Source: Lethocerus indicus (Eukaryota; Arthropoda; Insecta; Hemiptera; Belostomatidae). Taken from it: DNA of 64,000 nucleotides. The translations under genes were made by a program, and so were the position numbers. The notes under the pieces were generated by a model, which had not been told where the DNA came from, did no database searches, and saw only the letters and a program-made list of their open reading frames with translations. The stretch lies in the NCBI GenBank assembly GCA_019843655.1, contig JACDQD010000103.1:6510001-6574000 (forward strand), given 5' to 3'. Shown piece by piece: positions 55,979 to 64,000 of this stretch; the first letter of the stretch is position 1, and the number at the start of each line of letters is the position of its first letter.

Positions 55979-56800
55979 GTCCCGATATACGCGTCTGATT
56001 CCTGCGTTTATATCCGGCCGTAAATATCCGCCTCCCGGTCGACAACAGACAAAAATCTGATACCGCACTTCGCAGAATGAACATTCATTCTCGCTGGGGT
56101 CGTCAAATTATTCGCTCCGAACGATTTCGTGTAAGAGTTAAAACATTACGTCCACTAACTTATGTCCGCGAGAAAACTTTCTTTTCAAAAATACATCACG
56201 CACTGACATCGATAACCCCACACTCAATTAATCAAATCGTTATGCGCTTCCGATTATCTTTTATTCTTTTGGTTTCTTTCAGTAACGAGTTCTTCTTCTT
56301 GTCGTTCTGCAGTATTGTTGTCAGAGTTTTGTTTACTTGTTTCTCTTATCAGGTATTCGAGGAACTGAATGGAAACCGACAATCCAAAGAATGATTAATT
56401 AACCTTTATTATTGTCTGGATTCGTAAGACTCGTTTTCGTAATTTCTTTCGGCTCGCCAACTGGACTGGGAAAAAAGTGCCGAAATGCGGAAAGTACAAT
56501 TTAGACTAGAGCCGTTACAATAAATTGGCGATCGAGAAATGTTTCGTTAAGCCGTCACGATAATCGCGTACTATTATTCTCCCTTTTCCCTTTGTACTGT
56601 CGTCAAATGGAGATTTGACTGTTTCGCCCCTTTTACAGATTCCGTCGGTCTGTGGGTTAAATTGTGGAAATTAAGCCCCCCCCCCGGAATAAAGCCGAGG
56701 TAGGACTGGCCCCCAACGAGTATCGCCCGGCATCGCTAAGCTGAAAGGCCTTTTGTTCGCCAAAGGAGTAATGGAGCACTCGGCTTAAACGGTTGAGGGA

Positions 56801-56887
56801 CTGTGGCTCCGGTACTACAGGTGTTGTAATCTCCTCGGGGTATCCCTTCCGCGGGGCTTATTTATTCCTTTTCATCTCGGAATTAAG
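56801..56887. repeat. local duplication, copy 1 (partner 57384-57487)
   Basis: The shared elements, in order, are GTGGCT, ACTACAGGTGTT, TAATCTC, a CGGGG-rich part, CCTTT.CATCTCGGAATTAA. The CAGGTG core is a Snail-type E-box. The partner has about 16 extra bases before the CCTTT block. Confidence 0.5.
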
Positions 56888-57383
56888 AGCCGTTTGTTTT
56901 CGGCCCGGCTCACCTGTATGACAACGCCAATTTATATCATTGTTTTATTCCCAGTTTAACCTAATTCACATCCAAAAGCTTTATCGCCCTTCTGTGTAAA
57001 TTAAATCCGCTTTGTACGTTTCATAACACCGAAAACCCTGAATCTAATGAATGTATTCTTTTGGTCAAAATAAACTCCATATAGCCTTATATCCGGAAAA
57101 GGTTTCTTTTTGAGCTACTATAAAAAAAAACTAGTTGGCTCGACACAAGGTACAAAAGGTCTCTTCTCTGCTACGACCGACAATTTTCAGGCTCTTATTG
57201 TTCAAAGTTTCTAACAAATACCGTTTTAGTTCTGGTTAAACTAGCAAAAGATTTTGGCTACCATTTGACTCGAACAGGTTCGGCCTGTTGCATTTTCCAT
57301 TAGAGACCCATTCATACTTGGGTTGTTGGAGTATTTTGATTACATTTTCCCCGGGTAGGAATTAAAGGGGGCGAGAGGTAAGG

Positions 57384-57487
57384 GTGGCTACAGGAGGACT
57401 ACAGGTGTTCTCTAATCTCGCCCCGGCATTCACGCGCCGGGTCAAAACTTCGGCTCCGCTGATTAAATCCTTTCCATCTCGGAATTA
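57384..57487. repeat. local duplication, copy 2
   Basis: Same order of elements as 56801-56887 and same orientation, about 0.6 kb downstream. The two outer blocks (ACTACAGGTGTT and CATCTCGGAATTAA) are nearly unchanged while the middle has diverged, a pattern expected for duplicated binding sites or for two insertions of one short element. Confidence 0.5.
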
Positions 57488-57489
57488 AC

Positions 57490-58345
57490 ACCAACAGCCT
57501 CTTATAGCGCGCGTACAGCTATACAGTCAGGCCGAATGAGTGTACTATACGAATACATACGTGGATGAGGGAAAACATGAATTTGGATAATTTCCGCCTT
57601 AAACGTATATACCATATATATTAACGAGGCCGGCAAAGAGTTTTGGTTATTCTTCAATACAATAATATTTTTATATTATGTCCATGAACATTTCTCCTTG
57701 AACTTCTTACTTCTTATTTGCTAAAGAAATTATTTGCTAGAAAGTATTATTTTCTAATCACACAGTAATCAGCTACCGTCGTGGGAGGCTGTTTTGAACT
57801 TTCATCGTTACATGGCATGAACGGCCGCCTGTGTCCGCCTGTGAATGTTGTGTTAAGCGAGTATTTTTCATACATTATCATATTTGAAATTGTGTCGCGG
57901 ACATTAAACGCAGTCGGCCGAGCGGGAACGAGAACCCGCGGGTCCAGATACGGATCTCAGAACCCTTATAATTACGCGAGTTCAGATCGTGATCGCCATT
58001 CCGTACTTTTTACAGTCGCCCGCCTCAATTTAATCCAATTATACAAAAAAAAGGAATAAAATATTATCTCAACTACCATTATCGCCGTTTAACGGAGGTA
58101 TAATAAATCAAGAACAGGATTGTTGCCTAAGGGAAAACAATAAAAATATGTTTTAAAATCGTGTATTTAGATAGGGCGGGTCATTTATGGAGTAGAATCG
58201 ACCGCTTCGAGAGAGAGTTGAGTTATAATTCGTCACAACAGTATCGACTATGTTAACTGTCATATTATAAGGAGGATTGCAAAAGCTCTTCACCGATTTC
58301 AAACCAAATTAAAAATGCAACGCATTTCATGAAAAATAGTACTTA
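57490..58345. other. gene-free stretch
   Basis: No intact gene. The plus-strand frame at 57781-58059 has no known domain. The last 100 bp may hold more decayed mariner sequence on the minus strand. Confidence 0.5.
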
Positions 58346-58552
58346 TTAATCCAAGCTGCTATAATCGACGAAAAGCAGTCGAATTGTCGATTTTCGCTGA
58401 TAATCCTTTGGATTATTATTCACTAAATCACGGACAAAGTCATAATCAATACAGGAAGGCCCAGAGCGATGCTTATCGTTTAGATTGAAGTCGACATTTC
58501 GAAATCGACTAAACCACTTTCTAACTGTCCTAAGAACGGGAGCACCATCCAA
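58346..58552 (-). pseudogene. mariner-type transposase remnant (N-terminal DNA-binding part)
   Basis: The minus-strand frame reads RTVRKWFSRFRNVDFNLNDK then HRSG, DFVRDLVNNNP and DYSSLD. This matches the order found in mariner (Tc1/mariner superfamily) transposases: end of the first helix-turn-helix (RTV..WF.RF..GDF.L.D), the linker RSGRPS (here RSGPS), and the second helix-turn-helix ending HST. The full protein is about 340 residues and acts in the nucleus to cut and paste the element at TA sites through a DD34D catalytic triad; none of that domain is here. A stop lies a few codons upstream and another ends the frame; a shifted frame just beyond reads FEIGEEL, possibly the decayed QIGKVKKL that follows in relatives. 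Terminal repeats were not found. Confidence 0.75.
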
Positions 58553-58564
58553 ATAAGTGCCTGG

Positions 58565-59585
58565 AATATTTTAACATTATTTAATATTTTCGATTATATT
58601 TCGCTTCCTGGCCGATACAAAATATTTTATGACCTCTCTATCCTTCTCAAGTTTAATGACGGGCCGCCAAATTCTGGGGGTTGAGGGAATTTCGTATTAA
58701 GAGCAACCCGCCCTAAACCCCCTCCCCCACCCAGGACCAAAAACCCGAGCCTAATGAAAGCAGCATCAAAGCGGGAATTCAATAATCCATCCCCTGGGAA
58801 TAATGTACGGTTCATAAAATATTGGAAATATCAAGAGGGCCGTTCAAGAGAGACAACTAAGATTTCTCTCAACTACGATTAAATTATTCCTCTAATGAAC
58901 AAGACAATGCCAAGGTTCGTAGTCGGAACGGAAGAATGTCGACAGCAAATATCAGTAAAAGTAATGATGATTACCACCAGTGGACTGCTCCAATTGTCTC
59001 AATAGGTGTATAAGGGACATAATGAAAAGAATGTTCAACCATATTACGGAGAAAAACGACCACTTCTCTTATATAGGGAAGTGAGCATTCTCCGGCTTAA
59101 CTGTAAAGCCTTTAATTAACTTTTTTTGTGGAAACCAGAAGTGATAAGACTCAAAACATTTCTGTATATATAAGAAACATGAATACGATTGTTAACACAT
59201 GCTTCAATTCTAAATATTTTCATAAATCTTGTTTTTAAACGTAAGCTATGCATATAGAATAGGAAATAAACGATTCAGAACTTACGTAACGCCACCACCC
59301 ATCATTTGTCATGTCCAACTTACCTGTAACAAAAATAGTTGGAATTAATTACGCTTTATCTTTCTGAAAGTGCGCATATTATTAATTCCTTAAGGCAGCG
59401 GTTAGATATTAATAAGGATCGTCCCGAGGGTGGGCAGGGGACATTGCCCGGGTTATTTATGTCCTCCGTTTTAAAAGGCGGGATAATTTAAAGCATGGGT
59501 TAATATGAAGGACAAAGTAGTGGGTTTGCTGGGGGGAGGGGGTAATGAATTAATCCCCGAAGGGGGAGGCTCAAGTGGGCCGATC
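58565..59585. other. gene-free stretch
   Basis: No recognisable gene. G/C patches lie at 58665-58760 and 59420-59570; the latter includes GGGGGGAGGGGG and a second G-run. Confidence 0.6.
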
Positions 59586-59654
59586 TTGGGTTGGAGATTA
59601 GACACGGAGAGATGATATCTCGTCTCCTACCTCCACACTAAATCCCCAACCAAA
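59586..59654. ncRNA. 69-nt imperfect hairpin
   Basis: The outer arms TTGGGTTGGAGATTAG and CTAAATCCCCAACCAA pair at about 13 of 16 positions. Inside, GGA + GAGAT pairs with ATCTC + TCC around loop GAT, with a 3-nt bulge. The overall size is like a precursor microRNA, but the middle internal loop is large and asymmetric. No known microRNA seed is recognised. Confidence 0.2.
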
Positions 59655-59880
59655 GCCCCGTACGCCCAATTGAAGACAAAGAGGCGTATTAGGCCGCTAT
59701 TTTATTAGATCCGTCCGACAATTTTCTGGCGGCAATTAATAAGCCAAAATCTTCGAAACAAAATAGGTCTACACTGCAAAATTGGCCAAGAAAAGATGTA
59801 CTTACACCTAGAGGCGTGCGGTGAGTTTCTCATTACTTATTTTATTAACACATCCACGTATGTAATGTAATAATTTACGC

Positions 59881-59963
59881 AAGAATACCGTTAAAGCTAA
59901 CCAATTATATGTTGTACGAGCCGTAGATAGACGAGGACGCAGGTTCAAGTCCTGCTCTTATTA
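59881..59963 (+). tRNA. tRNA-like fragment (T-arm only convincing)
   Basis: GCAGG-TTCAAGT-CCTGC (59939-59955) is a perfect 5-bp T-stem with a proper 7-nt loop and contains the Pol III B box GGTTCAAGTCC. TCTTATT after it pairs with AAGAATA at 59881 at five of seven positions. A GTTA/TAAC stem sits where a D-arm would be, but its loop has only four bases, and no anticodon arm is evident. It is more likely a SINE head remnant or coincidence than a gene. Confidence 0.12.
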
Positions 59964-62322
59964 CCGAACGACTATTTGTCATGAACGCAACACAAGCGGT
60001 GTCAAACGCAGTACACTTCCCCTGGACTGTATGATCTCTGGACATATTTTTTGTATTATGGAGACTATTTTTACAATAAGGGTTCCTTGGCGTTTTCGAG
60101 TAAAACTCGAATATACGACTCGTGGAACATTCTTTTATGGAATGTAAAGTTCTGAAATCGTTCCTGTTTCATGCTAAAATAGAATTTAACACCACGAAAG
60201 TTCCATTCACCGTCTAACTCTAAATAATAATTTAAATTAGGAATCGATTTTAATTACTCTGCAGCGCCGGCGATGGGCAAACGTTTCGTCGAGTTTCAAA
60301 GCCGAATAGATCACGCGTAATCTCGAATAAAAAGTCAGAATTCTCTATAGAATTTCGGAGGGCCGTTTATAAACCAGCGTTGTGTTGCCGGCCAAAGGGT
60401 AGATATATGGGGGCCGCTCCCGGTACAAGACATGCCCCAGTACACATTGAGAGTAGGTCCCGGGATTAGGCGGTAATTGATTGATCAGTCGGACATTACC
60501 GGTACCACTAGTCCCATTTTGGGGTCAATACATTGCAAATGAATCCCAAATAAAATCGGAACAAACGTATTAGGCTGGTTTTAAATTACGGTTGTGGATC
60601 GGTCACTCATTTCTTGAATAATATATCGCCAACATCGGCCGTTACCCAACAGAAATATGGCAATTTATGGTATAACAGTCCCGAATTTGTCTGTCACCCA
60701 AATTTTATTGGGACATGAAATTTAAAACTCTTCTCTTATATACATTACAAATATAGCAAGTGCCAATAGTGAAAGAAAATCACTTATCAGTGACTTTTCA
60801 GTTATTAATGAATTATTGCGCAAGTTGGAAGTCAAGTTTGCGACTTAGTTAATAACTGGCAAGTTGAAACGGGAGAAACAGTAGATAATGTTTGTGATCC
60901 CCTTCAAAGCTCCAGTTGCAAAAACTCCATTAGACTCCTCGCCGAGTTTGCCACTTCCTAAGGGGGCCGGCGTCCGAAAACCTGGCCGATTCGAAGAGCG
61001 GAGGCCCCGAGGATTTGTTCTGTACTCGAAAATTCCGGGGGGCCCATCGAAAGCGATGTTATCTTCCCCTTTCGAGTGCACAACAAACCGACAATTGACC
61101 GTCCGAAATCGCACGCCGACGGTAGTTCTCAGCTTTTCCGAAACGGCAATGCGGCCTTAGTACTGGTTTGTCCGTTTTCCAAGCGAAATAATACACCTTT
61201 TTTTCTTAAATAAGTGTTGTGAGGAGGGAATTTACAGTCATAGTGTAATCACGAAGCGTGGAACAAACTACATTCAACCGCTTACTGCGGAGCAGGTATT
61301 TAAATTATAGGAGAATAAAATGTGTCAGATTTCCGTTGATTTAATATGGAAATGTAATCAATTGTGGTGGGTATAATGTGGCGGGTAGGAGGCTCCTTAG
61401 GATGGTTCAACGTGTCTCGAGGGAACCAGGGGTGAGTTAACATGCCGCATGTTAACGTCAAACGGCGGGGGCGGCGGCGGGAGTTAATTTACGGTGGCCG
61501 GATATGAAGGCAGGAAGTGTCACACGAGATGAATCGCGTCCAGACCGTCGATCCGAGGCGGTGCAACATGGCGCAATCTACGGAAGGCAACTGGCAAAAC
61601 CGTTTTGTTAAAATAGATTACTTGATCCTTCATTGCCAAGAGACGTGCACCACTAAAATAACTGCACGCGGATGCAGTTTAAATTCTTAAAAAACAAACT
61701 AGAACACTATTAGGAAACTAATTATACGATTAATATTTCGATTAAATCACCTCGATATATTCTTAATATAATATACTAGAGCTTGCACGAAGATTTAAAA
61801 TGTTATTGTATGCACTAATAACTTTACCAGAATCCATTTAAATAGCTTTCTGTCAATCATTCTGTTTAGCCCACATTTTGTGAAAGCGAAGGAGTCTGGG
61901 TGTATGGAAATTTGAGTACATACATTTTATTAGCAGTATGCTCCCATATTTTAATACGAACAAGGTTTTATACGCTTCCCCAAAGGACTTTTTCACAATC
62001 AAACGCTAGGGTATACCGATTTAAGCCCGCTAAACCGGAATCGTTGAGAGTACGCACCGTAAAAACTGACGTAAATCTGTAGGGTGGGGGGGGGGGTTGC
62101 CATTGACACGGCCAGGAATGCCAAACTCGCAACGCTAAGGAGGGAGCCGTATCCGCGCCAAAAATAGTTCACACATTTTACCGGCATTTCAAGTGCTAAA
62201 GCGGTTGGAAACAACCTCATTCAATCGCACACCCAACCGGGCAGGAAATACCACATCTTTCCAAACTCCATATCTTAATATGCAAAAAAACATTTTGAAC
62301 TTTTACGATTTATAGTATATTA
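59964..62322. other. gene-free stretch
   Basis: No recognisable gene. The 60250-60560 part is a mixed G/C- and A/T-rich block containing AATTGATTGATCAG, an Exd/Hox-like string. The 90-codon frames at 60845-61160 have no known domains. Palindrome at 61436-61456. Confidence 0.55.
61436..61456. other. perfect 10-bp palindrome (21 nt)
   Basis: GTTAACATGC, central C, GCATGTTAAC. All ten pairs match. Next to it lies a GGCGGGGGCGGCGGCGGG run (61464-61481). It could be a dimeric binding site; the longest near-contiguous palindrome I found outside microsatellites. Confidence 0.45.
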
Positions 62323-62450
62323 CAGTGATACCCAAACTATTATTAAGAATAAGTTCCCCCTGTGATAGACCAATGTTTTTATTTGGGGCGCCGCAGAACA
62401 ATTCTGATATATTACGGGCGCCGGGAACCGAAAAAGTTTGTGAACCGCTT
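62323..62450. mobile_element. hAT-type non-autonomous element (MITE)
   Basis: The left end CAGTGATACCCAAACTATT and the reverse complement of the right end, AAGCGGTTCACAAACTTTT, each match the common hAT terminal consensus CAGTGGTTCCCAAACTTTT at 16 of 19 positions. The interior (GGGGCGCCGCAGAA and GGGCGCCGGGAACC) also has the feel of hAT-derived short elements, in which GGGGCGCC blocks are usual. At about 128 bp it encodes nothing and would need a hAT transposase in trans. No clear 8-bp target duplication is present (GTATATTA on the left, CACAAATT on the right), so one end may be eroded. Confidence 0.6.
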
Positions 62451-64000
62451 CACAAATTCTCAAATATATATTACATTATATATGGAAACAATTGTCTAGT
62501 TAGAGTTCTAATAATTGTGTCAATATATGTCTTATTAAAATTTATTAGTTATTGTGTACAGTAACAACGATTCTTTTAGTTTTCTTCCTTATATGGTGTT
62601 CGTTTCCATCTTGTTTCCAGAATTTCGATCCGGAAAATGAATTTATCGAATAAATCCTAAATAAATTGATTGAATAAATTCGAATAGTAGAATGTTCGGG
62701 AGTTTAACGCGGTGGTAATAATTTGATAAAAATAACTTGATTATTTTTTCAATTTAATCAAGGAGGATATGACTGATCCAACTACTACGTGGGTCTACCG
62801 CCGGTGCCGGTTCTAATATTGCGGCCGCTGGCCATGGCTAGAGCCCAATATAAAAACAGGGATTTGTGGGGATTCAGTGAAAACATCCTGTTCCGCCCTG
62901 ATGTACGATATAATGAAATTTCTGGTAAATATTAAATTCGTTAGAAACGAACATTACAAAAAGATTATTTATGAAATAAAATTCTACAATACACTAGGCT
63001 TACGATATGACATTCGACAATTCTAATATTGTAAATATTCAATTAATTAATTTATTTGTATTTATAATGATGATTTCAATACACTGATGACTTTTCATTG
63101 ACATATACTGAAAATCAGGTTACAATACTTTAGTTTTGGGTTCCGTACTAATTTCAGATTCTTACAAAAAATTGTTTTTTAGATTATATTAGTCCAATTG
63201 GTTGTTACGTTTATTTAGTCGGTTCTGATAATGTTATACCTCACAACCTGTGATATGTATCAAACATAACCTAAAATTCATAATCACTCGTACCACCCCT
63301 AAAAATCATATTTCAGTTGGTACCTAGAAACTGATCAAAACCTCAAGTTCTCGATCAAGTACTCGACTGATATTGCCATACAAATGTATATATCACGCAT
63401 TGGCTGAGAGCCTCTTGGAAATCGTTCGCCCTTCCGAAGGTAAAAAAGTTTCTCAATTCACCGAAATTGTTCATTTTCTATGAAAATGCGCGGCCAGCCG
63501 CCGCGAGGAGACAAAAGGATTAACGACTTTTTGATTGAGTGGAACGAACGAAGCCGACAATGGGTCGGACTCGGGGCGTGTTGGCGGGTTCATTAAGCCA
63601 CGAAGCCGCGTCCTCCCAACAGCCTGAATAATATCGCTATAGATCAGTAGGACGGTGCCGCCCCTGCCTTTGAGACTTTGAATACAAAAGGGACGGTCGG
63701 TCGGCCGTCCCTCAGCCACGCCCAGCCACTTTCGGCCCCCAGGGCCGACGCTTTACCCCCTGTGCCCGACAAACAATGGAAAACTGTCGCTACGACTGAC
63801 GGCAGATTGCCACCTCAGCCTCTGGCTTCTAACCACATTTTTGCCTCTTTGGCAATCAATTTACAGGAGTTATATGGGCCCCACTTTAATGTTATGATAT
63901 GAATATGTCATTTTCATTAATCCTTTTGAGCCTCCAGTTGAAGTCACACCCTCCTCCCAGGGAGAGGCTAGAAAATCACAGGGCTAGACAATCCTCCCCC
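62451..64000. other. gene-free stretch
   Basis: No recognisable gene. Mostly A/T-rich, with a G/C-rich end from 63490. The 82-codon frame at 63471-63719 (minus) and 74-codon frame at 63678-63902 (plus) overlap on opposite strands and have no known domains. Confidence 0.6.

Noticed and set aside
60136..60147. TGGAATGTAAAG, identical to the first 12 bases of miR-1
   Set aside because: The match ends after 12 bases, and the local fold (ACATTC/GAATGT) is a 6-bp hairpin unlike the miR-1 precursor.

Overview
The window looks like non-coding nuclear DNA from an arthropod, most likely an insect. It is A/T-rich overall with short G/C-rich islands, and CpG does not look depleted. It carries long GA/CT, TA and TG microsatellites and scattered decayed transposon pieces. 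I found no operons, Shine-Dalgarno sites, CRISPR arrays, rRNA operons or intact protein-coding gene. The longest open frame (179 codons, 50675-51214, minus) runs across an interspersed repeat and matches no family I recognise. Several other long frames are only microsatellites read as Ser-Leu or Arg-Glu polymers. The arthropod assignment rests on a mariner transposase remnant, a hAT-type terminal-repeat element, a CCGGCTTCGCTCGG repeat motif that I recall from arthropod genomes, and TATA/Inr/DPE-like promoter layouts. The species cannot be named from sequence alone.

Layout. 1-13 kb: gene-free, with a double stem-loop (3.34 kb), a G-quadruplex motif (3.84 kb), a repeated GTCAGTACCATTC block (8.0 and 9.77 kb) and one half of a dispersed repeat (13.06 kb). 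13.3-14.6 kb: two long pure CT tracts flanking a perfect 10-bp inverted repeat. 14.6-25 kb: the best promoter-like sites (17.29 kb TATA + Inr + DPE-like + splice donor; weaker ones at 15.06 and 21.67 kb), a 5S-rRNA-like scrap (20.63 kb), paired homeodomain-type palindromes (20.92 kb) and a strong G4 motif (22.53 kb). 25-32 kb: GA, AT and TA/TG microsatellites plus the second copy of the 13.06 kb repeat (28.6 kb). 32-50 kb: gene-free, with an arthropod repeat motif (39.6 kb), an AT tract (42.2 kb) and compact hairpins (41.6, 42.6, 46.0 kb). 50-58 kb: a dispersed repeat pair (50.7 and 53.9 kb), a long foldback (55.9 kb) and a local duplication (56.8 and 57.4 kb). 58-64 kb: mariner remnant, a 69-nt hairpin (59.6 kb), a 21-nt palindrome (61.4 kb) and a hAT-type MITE (62.3 kb).

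How the parts fit together. No set of genes here works as a pathway. The most defensible reading is an intergenic or intronic desert built from old transposons and microsatellites, possibly holding cis-regulatory DNA: GAGA-type tracts, homeodomain palindromes, a duplicated block with a CAGGTG E-box, and one plausible transcription start with a short non-coding or leader first exon. I did not find a new defence, metabolic or mobile system. The most useful leads are the promoter and donor at 17.3 kb, the repeat pair at 50.7/53.9 kb, the MPPR-type repeat pair at 13.06/28.6 kb and the duplicated block at 56.8/57.4 kb.
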